Assembly (NCBI RefSeq): GCF_037126465.1
Contig: NC_088201.1
Span: 8,747,001-8,811,000 of the forward strand
Direction of reading: 5' to 3'
DNA from: Ornithodoros turicata
Taxonomy: Eukaryota > Arthropoda > Arachnida > Ixodida > Argasidae
DNA: 64,000 bases
The notes beneath the pieces are model-generated. The model was not told the origin of the DNA. It made no database searches and worked only from the letters and a program-made list of their open reading frames with translations. The first letter of the stretch is position 1. Every line of letters begins with the position of its first letter. Position numbers and translations under genes: made by a program. Shown here piece after piece: positions 18,742 through 28,910 of the stretch.

Positions 18742-21700
18742 ATCTTTCGTTGAAACAACAGGATAGCATATAGCTCAGGCGACGCTGATGACGTGCGGCA
18801 TGATGTGCGGATGATGAGAGACGACATCCATGCGACACAGCGTCCGTTAGTTAGGATGACCAAAGCTACTCATGCGGTGTTTGAATGGTAGGGGGGCGCA
18901 ACTGAATGAATGGGTGCTTTGTAGACCATGAAAATATTGAGGGATAAAAACAAGTACACGTCGGTTTCTTCGTGTTTCAAGGTGTCGTGATCAAAGTCAT
19001 TTGTACGGGGGAACATTGTTGAGTAAACCTGAAAAGACGTGCCATGACCGACGTCACACGCGACGAAAGCATAACCTGCAAACACAGAAAATTGTTCCAA
19101 ACGGATGTTGTCCTATAGTGCAAGTAAACCTTGAGCTTGAGGAATGCAAAAGACGACACACGCACGAAGGCTCCTGTTGTCCTTTCTTACTTTTCTTTCT
19201 TGTACCCCCCCCCCCCCCCTACCCCGGAATGCTGCACCTTAAAAGCTTTCTACTTTCCCATATATTATGTTTCTTTATTTTCCAAACCCATGTTTGCGGA
19301 ATGATCTTCATCATTGTAATACTTTAGCTCAGAGGTACGTGAATGAGCGCATGCAGAACATTTCAGCTGAAGTAGTATACCTGAACGGCTTTCCTTAAGC
19401 CCTTACTCAAACATACGTCTCCTTGGCTTTGCATTTCTTTCAAAGCTTTCCACGTAGTCAGCATTTTTGCTTGCACGTATAAGCATCAATATGTTGAATG
19501 CGATAAAAGAGTTCTGAAAGGTTCCATAATATTTCTTCCTTGCTCAATGTTACTCAGTCACGGACGTTTCATTCGGAGGTAGCGAGCTCAGTGATTTGCG
19601 CAGGTATTAAGGTGATCCTTTTGCATAATAAGGAACTGTACTGCCGTACTCTTTTCAGCTTGAGCTGCTGCTTACGTACATTCAGCTTTTAATTCAGTTT
19701 ATACTATTGACGTTTAGAGGTAGGCAATTAACAGAGAAAATTTCGAGGGAAAGAAGCACATAAGAACCAAAATAGCAACTTGAAGGCATTCGTGAAAGCT
19801 GTACAAAAAAGTACTAGACCACAAGGTCAACTACTTCATATTCGTCGAACCGCACGTCAACATTGGATAAACCAGGGTCTGCGCCATGCTGTACGACTGT
19901 TGGTACCATCGTCATCATCATCTGCGTTAGTTTTTTTTTTCTTTTTTTTTTCAACTATGAGATAAAACAGTATCGTATTGTAAAATTGACTCAAATGAGC
20001 AGTGCAAAACAGCAAGTTGTTGTCATAACCTATATGCACTAGCGCAGCGACATGGGCTTGTTGGTGCACACATGCATGAATACGCTCTCGAATATGCTCA
20101 CGGATATGGGCTCTTATGCATGGATATGCACAGTGCGCAACATGAGGTGCATGATCCGTTATACGTTATGATAGCCAGCTACGATGACGCAGGTGAAGGG
20201 GTCTAAAACCTGCACTTGACTACACAACCCTATTTTTACGAATGAATTGATGTGTGGCATGTTGCGAACTGCGAAGACCAACAGTTTTCAACACTCTGCT
20301 TTGTCAGTCTCGACATTAACAACATAAGACTAGGGGGGCATACTAGTCCGTCGGTGATGCTTCTATTTGTACACCTACGTAAATCTATCGCAATAACAAC
20401 CGTACGGTATTGCTGAGGGATCTTAAAAGCTAAAAGTGTATAACCAACATCGACAGCAACAATAACCAAATTATGATGGTGGTGACGTTGGGAAATTATC
20501 CGCTCCAGGACCACAACGCTACCCCGTTGCCGTTGGGTCTAATATGAGGGGATCATAATAATGGCATGATATCTATCGATAAATACAATCTGAGAGAGAG
20601 AGAAAAAAAACAGTAAAATGGAGAGTAATTGTGGCTTCTCAGATTCCCCTGAATTGCGCTTACTCCTCATTTTAGACCCCCGACACAGAGATATACTCCC
20701 CAGAAATGCAAATAGCCACTGAACTTCGCAAATGCTCTCCTGAATGCAGCAGTAAACATGCGCTCTACGTGAATTTGATGCAATAAAGCTGTATATAACT
20801 TAGCTAACTTAGCAAGTTTCCACCCACGCAGAGGAAGAAATAGTTACCAGTCCTTCCTTTTCAAACTGTACCCTATGCGTGTCGCAAGATTTCACATCAC
20901 CCGACATGTCACGGTTGACGGTTTCATTCAAGGTATTTTCATTCATGCACGCGAATTATGTACCTAGGAGCGTTGGAACAGAGCGTTAAATGCAGTCTCC
21001 ACTCTGTGACATTCATTTAGTCCCAAAAGGAACACATTGTCGTGGCGACGCGTTTAGTCTCCAAAAAGGACTAAAAACTTTCTTATAGTGCAGATAGCTA
21101 TTATAATTGTGGAAATCTCGCGGGATAACGGTAACGCCCACAGGAAAATACCCATGGCGAGTGTGTTCCTCTCGGGATATGCATTTGAATACCGACCTTC
21201 CGTTCTCTCGCAAAAGGGGAGGGCATTCCGCACAGTGTGGCCGAGGCGGGCTGGTGAGAGATCCTGCATATAGAGCCCATCAGAATGTGCGCATTTTCCA
21301 TTGTAGGCGAACGGGTGCGCATCGTTGGCATCTGCGGTGCTATTGATAGTCGTCTTTGAGCTGCAGTACTGCTAACAGCCGCATCGTCGTGCCATCCTTC
21401 CTAAGCTCCACCTAGATGAGCTCGTACATACGCTAAAGTAAGGCACCTTTCATGTACTGCTGAGGTAAAGATCGCCGACGAGAGCGGTATTTTGCGACAT
21501 GTCGCATGACAATGTCAGGGCTTCACCACAACAACTTAGTTCTCGGTACCTGCGCCGCCCGGTACACCCCCTGGAGGGAAGCTGCACGAACAGCAGCAAC
21601 AATCGTTTTTATAAATTATGTTGTTTGTGCTGCATTTACAAAGTAATTGTTAGAAAACACTGAGGGCTAAAAGGACAAATTTACATGCAATACTTGCATA

Positions 21701-21893
21701 CCTCACTGCAACTTTACATAATGATAATTTCATCATACGTCATTTCGTATGCGTTATGCGAACATTTTACGCTGTGTGCATAACTGTCTCTGGATAGTTA
21801 TCACGACTATTACCTTGCTGGTTACAAACATAAACTACGCACACAATTTTCTACGCGTACGCAATCACAGGAACACAGTAACAGGGAAGGTGT
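18742..21893. other. No gene recognised; scattered simple repeats
   Basis: A 15-base C run with a short interruption lies at 19205-19225, and a T-rich tract at 19930-19951. At about 21050-21300 overlapping frames occur on both strands with no recognisable motif. No terminal inverted repeats or LINE motifs could be read. This is one of the longest unexplained stretches in the window. Confidence 0.4.
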
Positions 21894-22133
21894 TTGAGAG
21901 GGAGGTGTAACCCGTACACATCGATCTCGGACAAGAAAAGAGACACCGACGTAGACATTGTAGGAGCAATTCTTGGCCCATGTCAGAGCCATGTCCAACA
22001 CCGTCGCGGACTTCTGATGTTCTTGGAGTTCCTCTTGGCTACCGGCTTGCTCCCAGACGCCGTAGGGACCTCCCCTGCATCTCAAGGACCATTGGTGCTT
22101 CTTTCATGTGCTTCTTCCTTTTGTGTGACGTAG
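21894..22133 (+). pseudogene. LINE ORF2 C-terminus (last residues)
   Basis: The plus strand encodes GPCQSHVQHRRGLLMFLEFL followed by LATGLLPDAVG, matching the hydrophobic LLxFLxATGLLP ending of I-type LINE ORF2 (compare 17371-18150, 53776 and 60560). Only the last few dozen residues are recognisable; the zinc-finger tail before it is not. It is followed by a design-III 3' end at 22205-22300. Confidence 0.7.
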
Positions 22134-22300
22134 CGTTGCGCAACCAGAGGACGGGAGTTCAAGAGTTGTACTTGCACATAACTTCATTTTCATATTTCAC
22201 ATCTCACGCTTCTCGTGTAATGGGGTAGTGTACTGCTCTCAAGCGGAGAATCACCCATCAGGCCATAGTCATGATTTAGTAGTAGTAGTAGTAGTAGGAG
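22134..22300 (+). repeat. LINE 3' end, design III
   Basis: After the coding end come CACATCTCACGCTTCTCGTG and TAATGGGGTAGTGTACTGCT, then CAAGCGGAGAATCACCCATC and a (TAG)n/(GTA)n microsatellite at about 22277-22295. It corresponds block for block to TAATGGGGTAGGGCACC...GGTGAAACACC...(ATC)n at 52.6 and 60.3 kb, though here the triplet repeat differs. Confidence 0.6.
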
Positions 22301-23680
22301 CTCACATTGAAATGCGTTCATGAGCGTGACACTCATGTTACCAACGAACAGAAAAGCTGGGCTAGTAAGTCTATAACATGCAAGCTATTTTCCGTTTAGT
22401 TCATGTCGTTGCAGCAGAAGGGGGTGTCTGTTCCTGATGGATCGAAAGACACGAAAAGGACGTTGGCGTTCGGGTTTATTAGCGAAAAGAATCCTTAGAG
22501 TGAGGGCGTTTAGTTTAAGAGCGAAATACTGACGTTCGCACTCTGCGAACAAGGTGATACGTAAATCGCTGACGAAACTTCGCAGTCACAAACCGATTCA
22601 CGTCAGAAATTCGTCTCAGTTCAAGATCAACAGTGCGGTGAAAGCGATATCGATAAATGGGCGCATTTTACGTGAAGCAGCATGAGATGGTTGGCAATTC
22701 ACTCGCAGTCAATACAGAGGAAGGCAAATACCTCGTGAAATACTTAGGACGTTCCGAACTCTCGAATCAAAAAGCTTCAGTTGGAAAGGCGCTGAGTAAG
22801 CTTTGCACTCGCCGATGTTCTACTTCTCATGATCCATTAATCATGAAGTTTTGTTCGCACTTGCAACTCAGCTCCACTCGAGAGCTGAAAGCTTCAAGAA
22901 GCAGGAGCATTGTCCTTTTCCACCTCAAGAACTTAATGCTTCTTTAAAGATCATGATGACCAGGACGCTTTCGTGTTGCTCTACGACATAAATACACAGA
23001 ACTAAAGGCATTAAAACAAGCTGGGCCGTGGCGAGTCGGCTAAGCCAAGCATCGGTAATACATAACGATACGCATGGTGATTATTTTACAACATGAAAGC
23101 GCATTGGAAGTGTCCTTTTTTTTCTTCTCCTTTTAGACGGGTTTTCGTGGTTTATCGTGGACGGGATCGAACTGTATGTGAAGCCAACAACATCAAACAC
23201 CTGTTGTGGTGAAACAAAAACCAAAAGAACAGCAACCTGACAGCAACAGAAGAAGAACAGTCTCTGTTCGAAATATCGGCGGCTTCTGTCCTGAGGCTTC
23301 TGTCCTGAGGCAACTCCCTTCCAGCAACCTGACAAGTAATTCCTCTGTGCATTTCATTTTGCAAAAAGCACAGAGGCGGGGACGAGTGCGCGGAATTTGC
23401 AATTTACGCGAGCAACTGTGCCACAAAGCATATATCCACAAGAAAAATTAACTAATTCAAGTAAATACATCCAAATACTGCACACGGCTCGGAACCTTGA
23501 TGAGGCACCTTTTGCTCTCTGAGGTCGTTGTTCTTCTTCTCCTTCTTCTTCATATGGGTTGAGTGAAGTCAGCCAAAGTCGATGGCTTGCTACACTTGTG
23601 ATTACCCGTATGCTAGCCCCGGCTACCGGACACAAATCTGATATGGAAGAGCACGTAACGTTTGTAGTGCCTTTCGTTAC
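22301..23680. other. No gene recognised
   Basis: A 96-codon plus-strand frame at 22657-22947 has no recognisable domain and no neighbouring support. Frames at 23081-23450 overlap on both strands. A short direct duplication (CTTCTGTCCTGAGG twice) lies at 23284-23310. I cannot assign a function to anything here. Confidence 0.4.
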
Positions 23681-23745
23681 ACAGTGAGCTAGAAATAGGT
23701 TTTTTTCGCTCGGTTTTTCCACTACCCCTATTTCTAGCTCACTGT
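23681..23745. repeat. Short inverted repeat
   Basis: ACAGTGAGCTAGAAATAGG (23681-23699) and its exact complement CCTATTTCTAGCTCACTGT (23727-23745) flank a 27-base loop. No target duplication was recognised, and it could be a small foldback element or a folded RNA. Confidence 0.7.
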
Positions 23746-23988
23746 ACTTTCGTGGTACAGAGTGGCTTTCGCCACGAAATACATTTCTCGCGCACGTTCG
23801 TCCCTCTGAGGGCTTTCGCTGACGATATCACTGCAGTGGCATCAAACAAGGACTGAGTATCTCGAGTCGTAAGTATATCGCAAGAGTACTGTACGGCTAG
23901 CGGGGTGCGTGAGTACCCAAGGACGAAGGCTTCAATAGTTACATGCAGTTCACACTGAAAATGCTCGAAAACGGAACATTTTACGCCA

Positions 23989-24045
23989 GGGGGGGGGGGG
24001 ATTTATTGCAGAAAAAAGAGGAAAAGGGAAGATAAAAAGGGGGGA
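23989..24045 (-). repeat. Solo LINE 3' terminus, design I
   Basis: On the minus strand a T/C-rich stretch, TTTTTTCTGCAATAAAT and a 12-base C run. It matches the end of the LINE tail at 17123-17160 (TTTTTTCTGCCAGTAAATT then C run). No coding sequence is attached. Confidence 0.65.
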
Positions 24046-24340
24046 AAATGCCCGAACATTGAGAATACCTTATGTTTTTACAATAATCGGCACAAAAAAA
24101 TAAAATAGAAAAAGAAAAAGAAATAAACGCTTATACAGAAATGAAATCCAGTTTGGAAGAACGTCACTGATTATTTGAAGCCTCTACACTTTTTGGCATC
24201 CTAGGAAACACATTTGCGCTTCTATGCAATGCTTTGTGAGTGTCACGTGTCAAAACACGTATGTGCTTGCGCCTGGGGTGGTACTTTCAACGCCACCCGC
24301 AGGATTGGTCTAGCAATCATTACACATTTCAATCGCAGAG

Positions 24341-24477
24341 TACACTCTAAAAACAGAACTTGACTACAAAAAGGCGTACGCCCCCCTCTCTGTTCGAGTC
24401 AGATGCAATAACCCTATCATTCGTGGCAATGGTTGGCGCACAGCGTGCTAAACGGTGAAGTTCTGTTTTTAGAGTGC
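24341..24477. mobile_element. MITE, CACTCT-family (TA-flanked)
   Basis: The terminal inverted repeats are TACACTCTAAAAACAGAACT at the left and its near-exact complement AGTTCTGTTTTTAGAGTGCA at the right. The interior, TCATTCGTGGCAATGGTTGG, matches TCATTCGGGATGATGGTTGG in the larger copy at 35595-35835 and TCATTCGAGATGATGGTTGG at 63549-63701. The TA at the left end fits a Tc1/mariner-type target duplication; the right-hand base is changed. It has no coding capacity. Confidence 0.85.
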
Positions 24478-24747
24478 AAATAACAAAGACGGAGTTTATT
24501 CCGCCCCAACTGACTTTGCAGACTGATACAACTTTTCTGAAGTTTTGTTGGAATACTTTCCAACCGTTATGGTAGCGTAGATAGAGATAAGATTCAAGCA
24601 AAATCTCGCTCCAGATTTTCAGTGACCTAACTCACTCAAAAGCCGCCATTTTTTTCTTCTTGTGTCTGCTTCCCGTTCGCGTACATCACCACACAGGAGA
24701 GCGGGTGACGTAACGCTCTGACGTAATGCGGAGTCGGAAATTCTCCC

Positions 24748-24880
24748 GTCGCCATTTGTTACGGGTGGCCAACCTCTTCGCACGAACCCTCTAACGCACA
24801 ACATTGCCGTTGCAAGTACTTGCGCCGTGTTGCGCAACGCTCGCTCCTCGACCCCCTCGTTTGCCCGTAACAAATGGCGG
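24748..24880. repeat. Inverted repeat pair
   Basis: CGCCATTTGTTACGGG (from about 24750) and its exact complement CCCGTAACAAATGGCG (from 24864) flank about 100 bp. This may be an internal part of a larger degraded element spanning about 24610-24900. No target duplication was found. Confidence 0.6.
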
Positions 24881-25371
24881 TGCCCAGCGTGTGAGTTTAC
24901 ATTGGTTTAGGGCGCAGAATGACGTGTAACCTATCACGTCACTTCTCCCAGATATCTCTGCGGTGAGGAAATGCGGTGCGCGGTCTCCTTCGGATTATTT
25001 CCTTCATGCCACATACAGGTGGAGCTGCCTCCAACAATGGGCACGTTGAGTGGCGACTCTTGCACTCCAAAGGGAGTGGCTCTGTTTAACCCCACAAGGA
25101 GCATCTGCTTCAAGCTCCAAATCCTCGCCTGGTTGGCGAGGATCCACGCTTCCAGTCACACAGTCTATTTCCGCTTCGGGGTTTTGACAGACACTGCAGA
25201 CACGTGATCTTTGAAAGCGTAGCATTGAATAAATTGATTTTGAGAAAGGATGAGTCGTTACGTTCTCACACCAGCGCTAATGCAGGTGATCAGCGATGGT
25301 TAGTTTTGCGACGTGGATCGATCACTCATACTGGTAGTGGCGCAGCCCAAAAGAAGAAGAAGTTCGCGTGC

Positions 25372-25893
25372 ATGACGGCCGCTCTATCCCTACTATCCCC
25401 GCGCTCCGCGATTCCAATGGCCCAAGGCCAAGATTCTGTCTCTGTACCCTGCTCTAGTATTCTGCCTACTGCGATGCCCGTGCCTACTGATTACAGAATC
25501 CTTCCGTCACGTTTTCCTCCACCTCTGGACTCCAGCCTGTGCACTGTATTTTACTGTGACGTGACCGGGAGGCCGTACACAGTGGCGGACTTCAAGGTCG
25601 CCCTTTGTCCACTCCAGTTTACCGATGTAGCAGATCTTGGTCAATTCCAATATAACGACGTGCGACTTCTACAATTTAAGGTCGCCGCAGCGAAGTCCAA
25701 CTTCATGCATGTCCAACAGATCGGTGACTGTCAAGGGTGACTGTCATTCCTGGTGCTCGAGGCATCGAACCCCGTCCTTACTCTGCAACTGAACTGGGTA
25801 CCCTCCGTCATCACCGAGCAGGATATCCGAGCTGCCTTTGTCAACTACGGCAACGTGGAGGAAGCAAGTAAAGTCACCTGGTCAGATCCATAG
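25372..25893 (+). pseudogene. LINE-type ORF1 (gag-like), N-terminal part
   Basis: The first ATG of the frame that looks real is 25372; the frame is open further upstream to 25204. It encodes IPMAQGQDSVSVPCSSILPT, then DYRILPSRFPPPLDSSLCTV, VALCPLQFTDVADLGQFQYN and RLLQFKVAAAKSNFMHVQQI. After a TGA at 25738-25740 the same frame goes on with LEASNPVLTLQLNWVPSVIT and EQDIRAAFVNYGNVEEASKV, an RRM-like strand-helix pattern, to a TAG at 25891. LINE ORF1 proteins of this build bind element RNA. The CT microsatellite at about 25911-25928 interrupts the frame just after it. Pseudogene status rests on the two stops and the repeat expansion. Confidence 0.75.
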
Positions 25894-26006
25894 CTTGGTC
25901 ATGTCCGTTCGCTCTCTCTCTCTCTCTGTCAAGCTCATTTTGAAGACGGACATCACGCCCACTGACATCCTTAATCCTATCCTCGATCATTTGAGGCTGC
26001 CAACTG

Positions 26007-26606
26007 TTGGTGCTGTGCAAAGACAGACCCCAACTGTGCCTTCGATGTAAAGGCGTGGGTCATATTCGCCGTGACTGCCGCCCTCCACAGTGCCCTAGCT
26101 GCAGGCGCTTCGGTCATGAGGCTGCTCGCTGTCCCCGGACCTATGTTGCTGCGGTGACAGCTGCCTCTACTGTGGAGGATCCTGACATTGACCTCCTTAC
26201 GGCTTGTGACCCCGGCTTGCCTGCGGTTCTACCCATTAACCCCGGTCCTTTGGATTTGGCAGCTCCAGCAGCTGATGCTGCTCTGGGCGCTGCAGCCTCT
26301 ACGCCCGATTCCAATGTCGAAGCTGCGCCTGCGATGCCCGTCTCTGACGGGGACGGAGCTGATGACCCTGGCTCTCTTACCTGGGCGGATACCATGGATT
26401 ACCGTGAGCATACCTCTAAGCGGAAGCCCACGTCACCGGCTGGTGCCTTAGTCTAGGCACCAGTCTCTGAACTTTCGAGCGCTACTCTGCTCAATGTGGA
26501 CCTGGTGCCTGGCATGGAAGAGCCCTCGTCGGAAGGTGGAAGTTCTGTGACCCAGTGGACTATGGTCGTCCCTCGGCGAAGCCGCAGGCGCAGTCATAGC
26601 TCTTAA
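26007..26606 (+). pseudogene. LINE-type ORF1 (gag-like), zinc-knuckle and C-terminal part
   Basis: In another frame, this part encodes two perfect CCHC zinc knuckles, CLRCKGVGHIRRDC and CPSCRRFGHEAARC (CX2CX4HX4C each), about 26040-26130. An Ala/Pro/Asp-rich low-complexity region and SLTWADTMDYREHTSKRK follow. A TAG at 26454 interrupts, but the frame continues through VTQWTMVVPRRSRRRRSHSS to a final TAA at 26604-26606, a basic end typical of such ORF1s. CCHC knuckles bind the element RNA. No endonuclease or RT follows; the sequence passes straight into a 3' region with the design-I tail. Confidence 0.85.
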
Positions 26607-26963
26607 TCGCGACACATTGTCTGCTACGGTGTCACCCCCTGACGACGCCCTGCCCTGTTCCGCCCTACCGACTCATCTCGCTTCTTCTTTACGCTATTGG
26701 TCACTGCTTCCCCCTTCACCAACCTACCTCCTGCCTCCTGTTGGGTGTTCTCTGCACAGGCTTTAACTGAACCCCTTTATGTAGGACGCCCCGCCGGCTA
26801 TGACAACCAGTAGCGGAACTGTGACCAATTTCGTGTTTTTTCATTTCGTCGTTTTCATTTTTTGTTTTTCCTTCTCTTTTTTTTCCTTGCTGGGAACAGC
26901 AAGCCGCCGTAGCGCAGGCTAACCTTTCCCTCCTTTTTTTATAATAAACATATATCCCCCCTC
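26607..26963 (+). repeat. 3' region and design-I tail of the ORF1-only element
   Basis: A pyrimidine-rich 3' region of about 280 bp leads to GCTGGGAACAGCAAGCCGCC, GGCTAACC, a T-rich run, TTATAATAAACATATATCCC and further C. These blocks correspond to AATAGCAAGCCGAC, GGCTGACC and TAATAAATATATCCCC in other design-I tails. No residue of ORF2 can be read between the ORF1 stop and the tail. Confidence 0.8.
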
Positions 26964-27412
26964 CAAAAAGACACAACTGCGTACTCTGAACTGGACAAAT
27001 GACTATTTACCAACTATCGCACCTTTATCCTTTAGTGGATCGATCAACCAATAGTTCAATTGATTCTTGATTGATTCTGTTGAACATCGTTCGTCGTTGT
27101 AAATTCGTGCACGTCGAACGAGGTATTGTCGTGCAGCGCATGCATGCACTAAAACACGTGGAATAGCATGGAATAGCATTGTGGAACATACAATACAAGA
27201 GATTATAACCGTCCGGGCACTGCTCTAGCTTCTGTTGCGCACGCATCTCGAATCTGATCCATACTGCTCCGCTCGCAGTTGGTAGGGCTTCTCGCGGTGA
27301 CTGGGTAGCCTCCGTTTCCTTTTTCGAGCGTTGGCTATAATTTGTGTGTTTGGTCACGTTGATGCGCCGAATCTGTTTCTGTTTCCTTGTATGGCGGTGT
27401 TAGCGAAAGCTA
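26964..27412. other. No gene recognised
   Basis: A minus-strand frame of 110 codons (27025-27357) has no recognisable domain. A short tandem echo, GTGGAATAGCATGGAATAGC, lies near 27159-27180. Nothing else is supportable. Confidence 0.4.
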
Positions 27413-27420
27413 CGGCTACC

Positions 27421-27856
27421 CAGACTTGTACGCAACGCGTTACAAGTAATTGCGATACTTGTAATCAATTCCTTTTTTGAGTAATTTTTCGAGTAATCAG
27501 TTACATTTTTGAACAAGTAATTTTTCAAGTTATTCGATTACAATTTTGAGTAATCAATTACTTTTGAAGTAGAATCTGACTCAAAATAACAATGGTCTGT
27601 GAGAAATTTCCTGTGTCTTTGTTGGGCTATTCTACTGTAGTAAGCGGAAAAGTTGTTATTGCTACTTCTCACGCGCGAGTCTTTCGCGCTATTTCAGCTA
27701 TCCCAATCACTTGGGAGTTGGGTTTTTCTTTTTTCTTTTTTTTCTAAGCACACAGAGGCGGAAATTTTTGCATGAATCGAAAGTAACGGCCGGAGTAACG
27801 CGTTACTTTTATACTCGTTACTCAATTACTTTTTTGGAGTAACGGGTACAAGTCTG
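27421..27856. mobile_element. hAT-like MITE with subterminal GTAAC/GTAAT arrays
   Basis: The termini are CAGACTTGTACGCAACGCGT at the left and the complement of CAGACTTGTACCCGTTACTC at the right. The flanks are CGGCTACC (27413-27420) and CCGCTACC (27857-27864), an 8-bp target duplication with one substitution, the hAT signature. Many copies of GTAAC/GTAAT in both orientations fill the first and last 100-150 bp, a usual layout of hAT transposase-binding repeats. It has no coding capacity, so it must have been moved in trans. Confidence 0.88.
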
Positions 27857-28185
27857 CCGCTACCACAGAGTATGCGTATGATATGCGTCCCGGCTAGGTG
27901 TATCCCCACGTGTCACGGCCAAGTCGGAGCTCCCCTCGAAAAGGGTTAAAAATGGGGCTGTTCGGTGGCTCATACTTTAAAATCGATACCCTCGTACCGC
28001 CTTCATTGCACAAAGAAATGCGGGAATGTAACACAAGAATACTCTTAATTTACTCCGAACGATCAGTGGCAAGTCATGGGGCTGCAGTTCACGTTCGCTG
28101 CTCACGCTGCACACAGCCCTCATTCTCTCCCGTATCCTGTACGTGTCACCGTACGTAGACCTGAGACCTACACAATGGCAGGCTC
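27857..28185. other. No gene recognised
   Basis: There are short frames only. The minus strand might continue the LINE fragment at 28186-28757 downstream, but no RNase H motif is visible. Confidence 0.35.
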
Positions 28186-28757
28186 TTAAGAGTCTCCATC
28201 GGGCAGGAATAAGTACGGTGCTTGGAATACCTTACCCAGGCTCACCTGGAAGCCAAGGAAAAGCCCGTTAGTATCCACTCCGGCTAGGCTGTACCCAGAC
28301 GCTGGACGACGAATCCAAGCGCGCACTGAGGGGTGTTGATGGTGTCGAGTTGCCAGACTCATGTAGTGACTAAGAGACTGATCGATCCTCATGATGGGTA
28401 CAGGTGGCTCCTTGAGTTCCGCGAAGACAAGAGCAGTCGATGTGGACTTGTGGACGCCGAGGCACGACTTGATGCTCTTCGCAAGAATGGGCTCCAACAG
28501 TTGCTCAGATGTGGGACAGAGATGATGCAGTACCGGAAGGTGATAAGCCAACACCTGGCGTACAAGGGACCGGTGAAGACCGAAAAGAGCCCCAGAAGTG
28601 AGCCCCCAGCGGGTACCGCAGAGGTAGCGCAAAACATTCAGTCGGGACTCAGCTCTGTCTTTCAAGCAGCGAGCCTCTGCTCTCCACGATAAGCTGCGGT
28701 CGAGGATGAGACCAAGAAACCAGTGGTGCGTAACGCACAATGACGACGTAGCACCTT
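28186..28757 (-). pseudogene. I-type LINE reverse transcriptase thumb/connection fragment
   Basis: The minus strand encodes HHWFLGLILDRSLSWRAEAR, CLKDRAESRLNVLRYLCGTR, LRQVLAYHLPVLHHLCP-like text and LEPILAKSIKSCLGVHKSTS. FLGxxLDRxLSW-x-x...L-x-x-x-x-x-x-x-L-x-x-LxGTRWG is the standard block after the RT palm of I/Jockey-type LINEs. The frame is open to 28186 but no RNase H motif appears. On its 5' side the frame is cut exactly where MITE copy 1 (28758-28910) starts, so the palm is lost or displaced. Confidence 0.85.
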
Positions 28758-28910
28758 CCCAAGCAGCACAATGTACCGAAAGACGAGTGAAACGGGGGTG
28801 GACGGGTAGGCGGAAGGCCTTGAACAGACCCATGAAACTACAGAACATTGATAACACACATACCGTCCACCCCCATTGCACTCGACTTTCAGTACATTGT
28901 GCTGCCTGGG
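28758..28910. mobile_element. MITE with CCCAAGCAGCACAATGTAC ends, copy 1
   Basis: The ends CCCAAGCAGCACAATGTAC and GTACATTGTGCTGCCTGGG are inverted repeats that continue inward through AGTCGAGTGCAATGGGGGTG-like sequence to CGTCCACCCCC, giving arms of about 47 bp. The core holds AGGCGGAAGGCCTTGAACAG and AACTACAGAACATTGATAA. A second copy with the same ends and core is at 35197-35346. It has no coding capacity. The superfamily is unassigned because no clear target duplication could be read. Confidence 0.88.

Noticed and set aside
19205..19225. C run as another design-I LINE tail
   Set aside because: Preceded by TTTCTTTCTTGTAC with no AATAAATAT or GGCTGACC block.
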